Positions 39,400 through 53,430 of a stretch of DNA of 64,000 nucleotides are shown here, one piece after another. The first letter of the stretch is position 1, and every line of letters begins with the position of its first letter. The stretch spans positions 12,054,168-12,118,167 of the forward strand of contig JACBWW010000008.1 of NCBI GenBank assembly GCA_020086605.1. Reading direction: 5' to 3'. The notes beneath the pieces were generated by a model, which ran no database searches, had not been told where the DNA came from, and saw only the letters and a list, made by a program, of their open reading frames with translations. A program made the position numbers and the translations under genes. This stretch comes from Lanius collurio. Taxonomy: Eukaryota; Chordata; Aves; Passeriformes; Laniidae.

Positions 39400-41250
39400 A
39401 GAATACCCCAGGTTTTCTGGGGATGCACTTCAGGTCATCCTTCTCTTGACCTGAGCAAGCTTCTCCCAAAAGCAGGTATGGTCCTGTTCTCCTGCTCCAG
39501 CCAGAAGCCTATTCCAGCAGCACACCCATCTCAATTTAAAGAAACCTCTTCCAGTTCCCAGCCTAGCCTTATTCCTAGCTATTTCAGACACTTGTGTGTT
39601 TCTGATAAGAGCACCATTAAGCTGTCATTAAGCTATTTTTTCCTTCTTAAATGTCAGCCCATGTGGTTGCTTAAGCAGCAAGCAGATCCCCTCTCAGACT
39701 GTTTCATTGGACTAAATGCTGTTGAGCAATTTTGTAAGATCAGTTCTTGTTCCCCTAAATGTACTCCAAGGCAGCCCTTCTTGGCCTCTGTTCCTATTTG
39801 AATCCTTCTTCCTGAAACATGGGTGCTCAGAAAGGCACATTTTATTTCAAGGGCCTCACTGGTATCTGAGAGATTAGCATTGGCCCCCTTTTTATCTAGT
39901 GAAAATGTCTCTTTTGGCCTGTGCTGTAATTGCGCTTGACTTATTCATTGCTCTGTCATGCCTGAATCTATTTTGTATTCATGTTATCTTCAAATGGCAA
40001 CATTAATTTTTATTGCAATATCCATGTTACCTAGCAGTAAGTGCATTATCTTAAAACTCGGGCTGCTAACTGTTATCCTATTTCTATTACTTCCAACCCA
40101 AAGTAATTCAGGTGTTCACATTATACATTCTGGCTCACCACCCTACTCTCTCCTTTTGTGCTGACTACAAATGTCATCAAAACATGCATTCTACCAAAAT
40201 CACTTTCAATCAAAGCATGCTTTCTACCAAGTCATTTCCTCTACCATTAATTAAATTCTTAAACAAGTCTATCTCTAGATTAATCTTTGAAGAGGTACCT
40301 CAGTAACTCTTAGCCAATGAGATGCTCCTTTGGTAGTCTTGTTTTTCCACTACTGCTCTTATTCACATAAACTGATAATTTCTTGTGTAAGACTATGTGA
40401 TACTTTTTACTGAAGCTGAGATAAATTAAACCATTCCTATTTCCTTGTTTAGTAATGTAGTTAACAAGGAAAAAGTCATTATTTTGGTCTTGCTTGTATC
40501 ACCTATTTCTAACTCAAATCCTGTTTTTCACTAACTTCCATGTGTGTAACTAACCTTGTCTTAGAACTGCCACACTTCTGAGGTCAGACTAAAAGGACTA
40601 GTTGTCCAGCCTGCCAGTTTCCTATTTCCTGAAACAGTATGTACAATTTTCTCTCCTCTAGGCAAATGATACCAGATTTGATTTAACTCATTTATTCAGG
40701 ATCCCATCACCACGAATTGCAATCTCCTCTTTCGGTTCATTAGGGACTCAGAAAAATGTCACCCCTTCCCAAAGCACTTTGTGCTCTCTCTATCATGTTC
40801 CTTCTCAGACACTGCAAATTTCCATGCTCATACCCTCATTTTTAATTGTCTTCCCTGTTACCCTGTCGAGAAAAAGGTCCTACTACAGAAAGGGAGGGAA
40901 AACTCTTAGCTTCTCAGAGCCCATTTAGACTGTGTGGAGGATCCACATCCCTTACTCTTTGGCAGTACGTGGTCATATTATTTTTTTGTTCTTCCTAACC
41001 TTCCTTCCTCCTCTTTAATTTCCTTTTGCATTGGCTCATCTCTGACCTCAGCAGTTTTTATTCCACCCCTGTACTTCTGGTGCTGGTACTTGCCTCCTCA
41101 CTGCCTCCTTAGATCTTGCACAGGACCTGAGCATAATGTGCTAACCTCATTCAACAAAACGTGTCCAAATACCTGTGACCAGGCACCATCTCCTCATCTT
41201 AATGGTTTTTCCAGCCCTTTCAAATTGGTAAAGCAGACCATAAGTCCTGC
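39400..41250 (-). mobile_element. Very old CR1-like LINE relic
   Basis: The plus strand is pyrimidine-rich and can be followed, in order, along the reverse complement of CR1-superfamily ORF2. At about 39790-39860 a CCTGAAACATGGGTGCTCAG segment, then a GGGCCTCACTGGTATCTGAG segment, correspond to the C-terminal block. At about 40228-40310 TTAATTAAATTCTTAAACAA and GAGGTACCTCAGTAACTCTT correspond to the region after the catalytic box. At about 40385-40440 GATACTTTTTACTGAAGCTG and, at 40570-40605, CTGAGGTCAGACTAAAAGGA correspond to upstream reverse-transcriptase sequence. Individual matches are weak, but the consistent order over more than 1 kb is hard to get by chance. No frame survives. Ends, especially beyond 40750, are uncertain. 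Confidence 0.55.
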
Positions 41251-44200
41251 AAGAATGTGTGCTTCAAGGTAGAAGAGCTCTGCCCCGTTGTACAACTTTA
41301 AAGACAATCACAATCTTCCTATGAGGGCTGCATTTGAAAGTTATCATGAGCAATGGACAAACTTGACACAAATTAGGTTGGGTGCATGAGTTAAATTCTG
41401 AGAGAAGAAGAGAGACAAATAATTAGCATGAATTAAACAATAGATGCAGTTACTCACTCTAGTTGCAAAAGGTCTTTCTCTCCCTTTACCTTTCTTTTTA
41501 TCTCTTTCTGTCTTCATTTTTCTTCCAGCTCCTCATTTCTCCATCACTATTACTGTTCCCTCTATTTCCCTACAGCTGTTAGGAAGCATCTTAGAACCTC
41601 ATCTCAGAAGCTTCATTCTGAAGTCATGGAGGTGTAAGCTGCTCTGCTGCTTGCTGCAAGATATCAGACCACAGTCAGTGCAGAAAAATGCTGGCACTGT
41701 TTTCAGCTAAACCTCTGTGGAGAGGTGTGGGGAATAGTGGTGTCATTTGAATCCTTTTCAGCAGTTATTTCTCCAAACCTGTCACAGTCCACAGAGAAAA
41801 ATGGTGGCAAGTAAGGTCAGAGTTGGGCCACTCAGAAAACAGACAAAACTGGCTTTAGAAAGGTGTCCAGGACAAAGAGAAGAGATACTGAGTTACTGCA
41901 GTAGTATCTACACCAAATACTTTTGATCTTATTTGGCAGTAGAGAAATTCAGATCACTACTGAGGTACCAGCTTTGTGTGTAGTGCTGCTGCCCTCTGAG
42001 CTACAGAGAAATCCTCTCTCATCAGTGGTTTAATTGGGCTTTGCAGAGAACTAGTCAAAGAGGTGGGCACATGTTCTGTTGGCTCTTTCTGCACCACAGC
42101 AGAACGAGCAGCAGGGAGCTGTAACTCCTTAAACAGTTAGAGTTGCCAGAAGAGGAAAAGAAAAGTACAAATCCAAAAATACCACCAGATATGTGTTACA
42201 AAATGCTTGGTGAAAGACTGACATTTTCTTCATTTGAAGCCAAAGACCTCGCTCCCACTGAAGACATCATTCACAATACAAGCCTATAACTCTGACCAAA
42301 CATTTCTTTCTTTGCAGCTGAATTTTTAGACTATGCATATATCCAGTAGGATGCAAATCTTGTCTTAGATAGTTACAGATGAAGTTTTTGAAAGGCAAAT
42401 GTATTTATAATGGCAAAAGCTCATACTCAAAGTCACTGAAGAACTGTTTATTATATACTAATCTCTCACTTAGTGGGTATTTTAGCCCTCACCTTCTGAC
42501 CTTGAGCACTCTGCACAGCAGCTCTGAAGCTACCCTGATTAGTTACTCAGAACATAGGCTGACATGGTCGAATGGCTTGGCATCTACAGAGATTCAGCCA
42601 CAACCTGAGCAGCTAGATTTGCTTTAATCCCATAAAAAGTAGGCAGGAATACAAATGTGCCAGATTATCAGCTGAAACAAACTAGCTCTGCATCACTGGG
42701 CTCAGTGATGCCGTGTGGATTGAATCCGTTGAAGCATTTGGCCTCAGTATATCCTGGAGAAGCAGTGTTTCAGAGAAATAATCAATGTGAAACAGTGTTG
42801 TCATTGGAAAGCTTGGAACTGATGCAAGTAAGAATTACTCAAGTTCTTTAGTGTGATGTTTAAATACCAGTGTTTGAATGCCAGGGAACTATAGGCCAAA
42901 GAAACTGTTCCAAGTTGGATTTGGTAAGCACGGGGTTTTGCTTTAAAGAACATTAGTCAGACAAGTTCAGTCAAAAGTCATATGTAAGATTATTAGCTCT
43001 TGTGCAGGGGTTTTCTCATTTGTGTTGGCTCTTCAAATGCTGTGGAAGCTGTACTGAGGAAAACACTGAACAGCTGAACGTGGCTGTGCTGGAGGCAGGC
43101 TTTTTTCATGCCTTCCTCACTGTGCATCCGCTTGCTATTGGACTCCCACAACAAACAAATTCCATTCTTACAATCATAGTTTTGGGAAAGCAGTTCTGCA
43201 AAACGGAGGGAAAAATATTATGATGAAGCTTTCTTTTTTCAGATTTCTTAGTATTCGAGACAATGGACCCTGTGGCGTCTCATATAGTTAAACAAGGGAA
43301 GGGACCCAGCAGTAATGAATAGCATAGTCATGCTAAAATAATGTTTCTCATGCCAGGATTCCAAGTTGTGAAATGGTCACTCAATTTTAAGTCTACCCCT
43401 TGAATATATTGAGAGAAAGTCCCTAATTCCCTGTTTATTCATCCTGTCACTGAAAAACCTTAATTAATGAATTAAAACATTATTAAACCCAAACAAGAGC
43501 AGCATGTGAAGCCCAGTAGGTAGCCCTTACAAAGCTAATACCTTGGGTTCATGCAAGTGTGAGCAACCTGTAGGGACCAGACAGCTCAGGGACCAGCAGA
43601 GGTTCTTCAGCAGCATTCTGAGGCTCCCAGTGACCAAAGGACCCACAGCACTGGAAAGGTCTAGGGCAACTATGAAACTCGGAACTAGTTGGACTGCTTG
43701 TAAAGACCACAGAGACTGGAGGACCCTTTGAACACAGGGCAACCTGTGGTCATTGTAGCCTGTCCAGGTGAATTATGTAGTTGAGTGCCTTGCAGAAGAG
43801 TTTGGCTCACACTAGGGCCTCCAACAATAACCCAGATCCTGGAGCTTCACAAAGGAGTACTGTTTTGTTCCCATATCCTTCCCTCAGAATGTGTTGTAAG
43901 ATGTGAAACTGTGGACACTTTAGTCTGACTCGGTAAACCTTCTATTTTATGTTCTGATGGCTTTACTCCAAGTGTATCAGACAGATGGGTTGGAGCCTAA
44001 TTTACTTCAAGTATAACAGACACACCAGGAAAGACATGTTATGGCAGATTTGTCCTTCCAGGCAGTGAAAGCAAAACAGCTAAATTCGTCTTCCTTTACT
44101 CTATGACTGTATGGCTCTTCCCCTCTTTCCATTTTATTTTCATACTTCATATCCCAAGTAACTTTGAAATCATGTTCACATATGAATAATATATTTTATT

Positions 44201-45049
44201 GTTTTTTTCTCTAGATTGGCTCAAAACTGAGCTGCTATTTGTAAGCAATAATCTCAGCACTCCAACAAACAGAAAGAGGCAGCAAGTACCTCTCAGCCTG
44301 AGCTCCCTCTCTCTCCACCTACTCCACTGGCAGTCTCAGCTTTCAGCAGCACTGACCTTGTGAATGGCCTGTGGGTGTCTTTGGGAAGGAAGTTCAAGCA
44401 ATCACTTTGAACATGGTTTAGGCATAGCAGCCTCTGTGAATTTATTCTGTACCGTGCTCTGCTTCTGTATTCAGTTACAAGCATTATTTAGCTCTAAAGA
44501 CAAAAGAACTTGGAAGTTACTTCCATCATATTAATTTTATTTCAAATCATGTGGATCTAGAACTGGAATTATGCCTCCTACATATCAATGTCTCTCAAAG
44601 TATAGCTGAAGCCAAAGCTGCACTTTAAAGGAGAGTTAAAAGTGCATGTGAATGCATAAAAAGGTATGCATTTTGCCTTTTTTCTCCAACCTTTTCAGCT
44701 AACTGTGACAACAATGCTAGCACACTCAGAATGCTGCCAAGCTATGAGTCAGAGCAGATCTCACCAGGTGGGGGAGTGGGAATGTACCATCCAGTTAAAA
44801 CACTTGCAGAAAAGTCTCCTCGCTTTCTGAGCAGGGAGATTCATCTTCCTTCTGTCCCTAAGTATGAGGCTTAGGCCTCTGCCTTGCCTTGTAATTTTTT
44901 TTAACCTATTCTCTAGCCTGCTACTGATGAATATCGGAAAATTCTGAGCAAGCTGCCTTATGTCATGATTTCACAAACTGCTTGCCAGTCTAACACAGAA
45001 GTGCTGACTGGAAGTGAAACTAGTGGAGTAAGAGCCTATAAGAAATACA
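41251..45049. other. Non-genic DNA
   Basis: No gene supported. Frames such as 43527-43742 (minus) and 43543-43731 (plus) overlap on opposite strands and have no recognisable domain. No clear mobile element. Confidence 0.55.
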
Positions 45050-45094
45050 GATAGAAAGAGAGGCAGGGAGGGAGAGAGAGGAAGAAAGAGTAGA
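45050..45094. repeat. GA-rich purine tract
   Basis: Forty-five bases that are almost all purine on the plus strand, built from GAGA, GGGA and GAAA units. Low-complexity sequence. Confidence 0.8.
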
Positions 45095-45613
45095 TCTTAG
45101 AAAGGGGTTTATTTTCCTTTATTTTCATGGATTAATGAAAAAGAACAGCTGAAGACAGTTGTTAGAAATTTGTGTTCCATAAACAGGAAAAAAACCCTCT
45201 TTTTCCACACTCCTTCTCTGTATTCACTAGTAACCAGTCCTGCTTACAGACCTGAAATTAGTGATTAGTATCTTGGACTTGCACAAATGCACAATGCACA
45301 AATAAAGCTGTCAGTATATTCTGAGTAGGGAAAAGTTAATGATTATCATGTTTATGGCTTGAGTTAAAATGAGAAAGCCATAAAGATAAACTTCTGATAA
45401 GGTAATACCATATCCTAGCGAACTTTCTACTGGGCGCCAAGGTCTCCAGTCTCGTTACTGAGTCACTTGTCAAGCTGCTTGTGAAGTTGATTAACCTAGC
45501 GGGTATAAATTTGATAAGTGTCTGTAGGAACACTAGCATAATTCCTTGCTACTGATGTGCTAGACCTCCTCTTGCTTGTAACTCTAAAGGAGTGTTATTC
45601 TTCTGTTTTGTTT

Positions 45614-45661
45614 ACTTTGAAAATCCAACAGAGTGTATCCAACTTTGAAAATCCAACAGAG
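45614..45661. repeat. Exact 20-bp direct repeat, 28-bp period
   Basis: The 20-mer ACTTTGAAAATCCAACAGAG occurs at 45614-45633 and again, unchanged, at 45642-45661, with TGTATCCA between. It looks like a small local tandem duplication. No N or gap lies between the copies, unlike 7500-7614. Confidence 0.9.
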
Positions 45662-48600
45662 CTGCCGACAAGAAAGCGACATCTCTAAATTGCAGTATGC
45701 AGCTTGTAGGTACATTGGTGTAAGCCAAGAGTTTACCTCGGCTATCTCATGTTGCAGTGGATGGCTCTTTCATCAACAGCATGAGAAATGGAAAACTTGC
45801 TGAAGTCAGGCAGGGATCTTTGTCTTCAGGACCCAGACCTTCAGCAGTAACATGTGCCATTGACTCTAAGATTGCTAAGCTGGGGTACCCATCTGCTGTC
45901 TAGAATGTTGCCACAGGTGTAGACTGTTGTTGTTTCTGACCTTTCACATTTGCTCATCTAAACAACTGGACAAGCATCTTTTTGTTTCATGAGTGTTGTC
46001 AAGCCTGTTAATTACCCTGCAGCCAGAGCTTCATACAGCAAGAAACTCATGCCAAGCATTACTGAAGTATAAACAAGGTTTTCCAAAACTTAGCATAATC
46101 TCTCTTGCAGTCACTGGATTTGGATTGGAACTCAAGCCTTGAAACACAGAAGAGATTGGTGAGGTAAGATCCATTTTGCTTGCTAAAAAACAAAACAGTG
46201 GTCAGCTGGATGGTATTCCTCTATTGCCCTAAAAATTATGGCTAACTGATTAGGATGAATGGTTGCAGACAGTAAAAGAAAAGAGTGAGGAAGAGCTACA
46301 AAGTTCAGATAAAAGGTGCAATGGCATCATATTTTAAGCAGAAATTAAACCCTGAGGTATTTTTGTGGACAGTGGCCTGCATGCAGCAAAAGGATGAAAG
46401 CTCTAAACTCTGGTTTAGATACTTGAGAGCTCTCAGAACACTACAGAAAGTCAAGAGCTGCTGGTGGAATATTCAGTCTTTTTCTATGTGTTAAATCTGG
46501 AAAGGAAAAAAAATCTCAAGTAACATGGAGGTAAAACAGAATAAGCAAGCACAACTCTTCATTCAGTAAAGCTCTGGAAAACAAAAGGACCGTGTCAGGA
46601 TGTTATGGATAAGGTGATAGAGGAAGCTGTTACCTTTTATGAGAAAACAAAACAACTATAGAAAATATTTTCTAGTGCTGCTTATACTATCTTAGCTCTG
46701 AGAAACAATAAAATATCGACTGCATGGGAAATGTATGGAATTGTGTATCCAGCTTGTGCTTTGCTGGTCAACACATCCCAATGAATGGCTAAGTTTGATT
46801 AATTTGTTCCTGTGGTTTTTTGATATTAAGCTACAAGTCAGGATTGCACTGTAAAATTACTAATATGTCTTCAACCTGTAAAATAGGTTTCATATAAAAT
46901 CTAAGAAGAACTGTGTGTGTAATTAGAGGATTCCTAATGGTTTTGTATTTTTTTGCTTTTGGCATAGCTGGGAACTAAAAATAGCTTAATTGGCAGGAGC
47001 ATCTTAAGTCTTTCCAAATGTGAAAGAGTTTATTACCAGCTACTGTTTTTCAGTTCCTAACAAACCAATGACTCTCCAAAAAATAATCAGAAAGACAAAG
47101 GCTGTCCCCATATTACAAAGTCATCAGAAGTGGAAAGAACAAGACTTGCACTTGACAAACAGGTATTCTTGTGATTTGATGACTAGATTTGGTGACATCA
47201 AGCAGCAGTCCAACAACTTCCAAGTGTGTGACTCCCAGCCACACGCTAGGAGCTGGTGGGGGCTAGCAAACATGCAGTTCTTGCTGTCTTTTGTATTTTG
47301 AATTGTCATCTTTGCAGAGACAAATTTGGAGCTCTACAGAATCCTGTCTCTTGGGGACTGTTAAGCCTCAGAGTGGAGTCACCAGGGTGGCTAAATACTA
47401 CAAAGTAAGGCCTGACATAGGGAGAATGGGAAATTCCACAACATAAGCCTGAGACATATACAGATTAACCAAATTAGCCAATACTAAAGTAGTAAATTAA
47501 GAAACAAAGAAAAACAATTTGAAAGAAAACATGCTGTGATGGTGCATTTACCCCCAAATACCTCTCGCCCAATCCCAAGGCCACGCTATTATCTGGGAAA
47601 TGCTCATTAGACTTTAGTCTCGGGGAATGATGCCCAGGCTCAGGTTCCCTTGAGCTTATTAGAAACACTGTCTGCTCCCAGAAACTTGCATTTTCTAACA
47701 GGCTGCTTTTTTTTTTTTTAATGAACAATCTTGTAGACTTATTTTTCTTGCCTCAATAACGACCCAAGTGTAATAATATTTTTGTTATCAAACTTTCAAA
47801 GTTACCAACCTGAATTGTGGCCAGGATGGAAAATTACTCTGACTAAAGCCCAGGCTCTTGCAACCCTATAAAGAGTGGTCCAAAATGAGACCCTTTGAGT
47901 TCTTCTGGACCACAACAGGCTGTGACCAGCAACCTCCCTCTGAGCAGGGCCCCTCAGAGCTGGAAAACGCTCAAGTCCACCATACTCAGAGGACCACTGA
48001 ATGACAACGATGGATTATACCAGGATGCCTCAGGAAAACTTCCAGTAAAATGTGAACATGGGGCAGAAATGTTCCCCAGGGAAAGTTGTGGCATTAAGCT
48101 GTGCAAAGGATGCTTTGCTGACTTAGCTTGCATCACCTTCATTCTCCAGTTATTTTCCAAATTGGGACATATTTCTGTTGCTTTACAGCTCCTAATGAAA
48201 GGTAGCTAGCTTGCTGGAAGTAATTTCAGAGGAAATGTGTTCTAACACTACTGGCATTAATAGTTTGTAGTGTTCTGATCTCGATAAATTTGGCTCCTTT
48301 TGATATGTCCTGTTGCCAGGAAGCTGACTCATCACAGTTACAAATTTATAAATCTTATTACTGAGAGATTCTAGCAAATATATTTATACATTCAATTATA
48401 TATTTTTAATTTATATATTTATAAAATGCTTAAAGTTGTCATAAGTTCATACAGATTATACCCAAAGGACAATATACAGCAACACTCTGCGATAGGTGTT
48501 TACAAAACTCTGTGCTATGTGAACTAATATCTCTGTCTACACTGCTCTTTCTCTGCCTTTGGAGCGAGAGACTATCTGAAGTAATTATGGAAGACCCCCG

Positions 48601-51600
48601 TAAGACAAATAACTATCAAAGCAATCTGGCTCAGCAAAATTGTTTAACTGATGGCAAGCTGCTTCACACTGTGCAACGTTATGCTTTACCAATCAGATGC
48701 CTCAGTTAAAGTTAATTCATTGAGCTCCACATGGATTAAACTGGCTAGAGCACATTCATCCTCTCCTTATGTAAAAGGAGAAGATTTGGTTCAAATGTTG
48801 ATTTGCAACATGCCAAGAAATGTTTTCTTCAATTAAGTAATCTCATATTAGAGAGAGTTCCATGCAAGAAAAATAAACAGTGCAACTTTTCTACATGTGT
48901 GCACCAGTTACATGCAGGATACAATGTTATGATTTCTAAGAGGCAGCTCTTGAAAGCCTGGAATTCATATTTATATCAGAATCACAGCTACAGAAGTATT
49001 AGGCAAATTTTGGGTTCCATTGTATCTTTATACATTATAGCCAATGCATTTCTAGTGGATGTACACAGGTTTAGTGATCATAATAGAGAGAATAAGTATA
49101 TGAAACTGGTTCTCCTTAGTGAAAAAGAATTAATCCACAGAGTTTGCTCCACACAAACTTCACTTCTAATACTATTTTTATGCAGCTTAATTCCTCACAG
49201 AAGGTTTTCTTTCCTCTAGTCAGAAACTAATTGTCTGGAATAAAAATAGGTGATTATTGTTAAAAATAATGACAGATATGTCTTCTCTGGTCTTTACTGC
49301 TAAGGAGATCAGAGATACAAGGTAATCACATTCCTCAAATGGATCAAACAAAATAACTCTGTCACTGTCAGAGAAACGAAAGGTGAAGAAGAATAAATGT
49401 ACTGTGTGCTTTTATCTCGTCTTCAAGTCCAGCAACTAAAGCCTGACCACACACATCCTAAAGCCTATGTAGTTACAGCAGAGGGGACTTTTTGCCTTGT
49501 AACAGGGAGTGTGCATTAGATAAGATGGACCTAAGGAATATATTTTCACAGAGTTTTGTGATGGCATAGCTGAATTATGAATAATTACTGCCATCCCACC
49601 TGAGAGCCCAAGCAGCCCACCATTATGCAGCTCATTGGATCTCCTGGGAAAGAGGCAGTAAAAGAGCTTTGCTTTTCTCTGCAGTTTTGCTCACCCAGCT
49701 GCAGTTATTGGCGTGCAGTGGAAGAAGGCTGGGCTTTTTTCTCTGCTATGACACATGCAGCAGTGGAACAAAACCCTGTGAGTGTGACCCCAGAGATGAG
49801 GGGACCCGGGCAACTGGAGAAGTCCATACAAACTTATGGTCCTGGTCGTCATTTGGTCCCTTTATCAAATTTTTAGAGAGAACAAACTAGAGTGGGGTTG
49901 CTGGATTTCTTGTTGTGTATGGAGGGGGGTGTGTGTATTTTTATTTTATGGGGAGACACATTTAAAACATGAAATAGAGACTTATAACTTTGTTTTCTAT
50001 TTTCTGTGAATAAAAACTTCTCTGATTCTGTGTTACTTATAATGAAAAGAACAAAATAAACAATTCTTAAAAACATAGACAAACTAAATATCAACTATGT
50101 CTGTTGATTCGCCCTCAATGTTAGGGCTGAACCAGGGGAAAAACACGTCAGAGAAACCAATAATCCACCACATACTAGATACCCCACCAACCAAATCTAA
50201 TAAGCTCTGTTGGAAGCTTTAGAAGATGGTAGGATGATTCATATGCTATTGCTCTGAGCAGAAACTCGGAGATGCTGCTGTGTCCTTTGCAGGGTAAGTG
50301 ACAAGGAAGGCCTGTGATACGCCGTGATTCCCTGCTGCTAGCCTTACACTGCCTCATCCTTGGGGTGATGGCACTGAGGCCAGGTGTTCTGACAGAACAT
50401 CATGCACCTGCTGATGATCTGATTAGAGAGCTTCACTCACACCCATTCAGCCAACTCAGCCTGGGAAAGAGGCTCAGACACGGTGCCTGATCCGCCCATG
50501 CATGTGTTCATACCAGCTTTACAGACGTGTTCTAGCACACAGCCAATGTCCTCTAGGAAAAAGCCTGATGGTCTTGCCCATGTGGAAGATGAGACGTAGT
50601 GGCCAGTACTGACAGCGTGTAGAAATTGAGGCTTTACTCCCACATTCCCCAGTTATGGAGTTCACACTGATGCTTAAATAAGGGCAGGTAATTAAACACT
50701 TTGGACATGAAGCAGATTTGAAGTCAAGTGTGGGAAGAAGCTTATATTCATATGACAAACTAGATGGAGTGAAGTGACCAGGCCATTCTCCAGCAATGAA
50801 CACAAGTATTAGTGAGAGCATCTAATCAATTAAATTATGGCATAATAAACAATTACTTAATCACAAAATTACACTGGATTTTTAAATTCAAGTTTAACAA
50901 AATGTTTTTTAAAAGTTTTAGATTTTCCTGGCACTGTGAAATCTTTGTGTTTAGAAAGAGGTAGATACTTCTTCATGAGAGAAAAACTTATCCCTGCTGG
51001 TAACTGGGCTCAAGTAGGTACCACTGCCCTGCAGGTAATATATCTGAAGCAACATCTCTCTTTGATTCTGCTTTGCCTCCTACCAGTGGCAAAGTCAGTA
51101 GGTTTTCTTCTTATCATTGACTGGATGAGGGTAAAGCTTTACTCTCCCTCCTGCGCATAGGCTTTCATTTACTCTAACCTTTTCCACAGAGATGCTTCAA
51201 GGACTAAGTGCAGCATCACATCTAAACTTTAAGTAGGATCCCATTAAGCAGCTGACAGTGAACAGTGCAGGCAGTAGTGAGCAAACTCTTTCCCATCAAA
51301 TTCCTGTTTCATTCCAGATGAGCTATTGGGTGCAGTAGGGTGAAGTTCACCACATGTACACAGACACACTTTCCATTTCATTTACAATGCTGACGCCCTG
51401 TTCCTACAGTTTGCAGAGACTGGGATTTGTTTCAATGGTTTTAACTGGGCCACTGCTTGTTCTCAGTTTCCTGTTGCTTTGATCATGGTTTTCCAGCTCT
51501 CCTCAAGTAAGCTGTATCCTCCAAGGTGGATTTTCTCCTTTCCTGTGCTGGGCCAAAGCATCTAAGTGACCTTTGATTTTTTTTCTTCTTCCCTCTTTTT

Positions 51601-53158
51601 TTTTCCCTTTGGCTTTTTTCTGTTTTGTTTCTGACTCGCCATATGTGAGATAATTGTGCCCACAGGAATTCCTTTCAGAGTACCTAAGCACAAAAGAAAA
51701 ACACCCGGCCAGTTCTTTTTCTAGAGCAGTACAAACATTTCCTTAAACCTAAGTGTCTCAGGAGGGGCATTGACAGAAAGCTCCTTTCACCCAGAAAGCC
51801 CGCTCTGCACTGAGCTCCTGGTGAACCCTCAGCCACCTCCTGCATTTTGACGTCACTGATGGAGAGAAAGTTTTGCCAATAAAAGCAGTCAAGTCCTTTG
51901 ATTCCAACTTTATGACAATGGAAAGGAGACCAGGGCCAATCCTGCTGTGGTGAGGTTTATTAATGGAAAAGGGCAGTGGGAGCCAGTAACTCTTTGGCAA
52001 CTTCGTTCCTTTGACTACTGTCCCCCTGCATTGCACTTGATGGATGGAAAACTGCATGCTCTCCTCTTCAGTGATAGCTTTCCCATGCTAATAATCTCCC
52101 CAGTAAGAAGGCCTGTACTAACATTAGGAAATTGCACAGCTTGGGAAGGCCAAAGCGGATCTGAAAACCACCCATGTGATTTGACGACTGCAAGGAACCA
52201 TGCTAAGAAAATATCCCTGACTCTGAACTCATCTTATTAAGGGAATAAATCTGATTTCTTCTTTGAGCTCTCCTCCCCTGTGGTCTGAACTGCTAACCCC
52301 TTGGTTTTAATAGATGAGTTATGTCCCTGGACAATTACACAAAAATTTTAGTCCTATTTTCAGCATATCCCAAGAAAATTAATTTTGATCTCTCCTCAGA
52401 ACTGTTTCAGGATGCTTCTGTCACTGCACTAACAAAAGATGGGGTTCACAGTTAGCTTATCAGAGGCTCATTTTTCCCAGTTTCAGCATAGTTGTGTGCT
52501 GAGGAAAGGGATTCTGACTCTAAATCACGATTTGTAGAAAGGGCAGCTAGGCATAGTTTCCCCCTCCTTCCCTGTTCTCTCACTAAAATTGCCAGTAAAT
52601 GCCTGGAACTTGTCCTCCAAAGCTAGAATAATCCCCATTCCAGCGACCACTGCATAACAATAGAGGCAGGGGGACATCTGCTTTAGCGGCCAAGTCAGCT
52701 TTAGGGAGAAGCAAAATCAAAGTAAGGAGCAAGACAGGTCAGAGCTTGGCTGGAAGGTAAGAAAGAAGGGGGAAATGCCACTTCCCTGGGAAAGAAGCTG
52801 ATAGGAGGCCTAAGTGCCTCTTTCTTGCTTCATCAACCACATCGCAGAACAAGTCACAGCACAGAAAATTTAGGAGCTCCTTCTCTCTCCTCTTTGTGAT
52901 GCAGGGCACTCTCAATGCAGTCAGAAGTCACCCGGTCTGGATGGTTATCCATAGACCTTTGCTGGATACCAACAAGGAGACACTCCTGAATGCACCTCCC
53001 AGGGAAGCAGTAGCCATAGAGTATATGAAGTTCCTGGCAGAAGAATTCTGCAGTACAGTCTAAGATAATGTCAATAAAAATGCTGAAAGAGCACAACTCC
53101 ATAGGAGTCCATGTTTTAGGGCTCACTATGGGTATGATGCTTTTATTGCTGTTAGCAG
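45662..53158. other. Non-genic AT-rich DNA
   Basis: No supportable gene over 7.5 kb. The longest open frame (48803-49219, plus, 138 codons) has no recognisable domain. A T-homopolymer at 47708-47719 and an extreme AT stretch at 48380-48425 are the only notable low-complexity features. Around 52850-53130 lies a less AT-rich segment with a 114-codon minus frame of unknown meaning. Confidence 0.55.
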
Positions 53159-53202
53159 AAAAAAAAAAAAAAAACAAACAACCAAACCCAAAAAACAAAC
53201 AA
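53159..53202. repeat. Poly(A) run with A/C-rich tail
   Basis: Sixteen consecutive A residues are followed by AAAC- and CCAAACCC-type units. No retroposed body with recognisable identity is visible on either side. Confidence 0.85.
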
Positions 53203-53430
53203 GGGGGAAATATTTAATTTGAGCTGAACATCTGTAATATTTGTAGTTGCAGAATACAGATTTCAGAACAATCCTTGTTAAGAGACTTTACAGATAAGAA
53301 TGCAACAATTTATTCCTCTCTTTGTCTGAGAAGTAATAAAACATCTCTCTCTCCAAATGTTTACAGATTTAGGTAACTAAATCTTCTTCAAAGTGCATAG
53401 AAAAAAGACTACATTGAAATACAAATGATT

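Noticed and set aside
42541..42575. Segment with a GGTCGAATGGC look, considered as a tRNA fragment
   Set aside because: No matching A box, acceptor pairing or correct spacing around it.
48803..49219. 138-codon plus frame with a hydrophobic stretch
   Set aside because: Single AT-rich frame, no recognisable family, no flanking exons; expected by chance in 64 kb.
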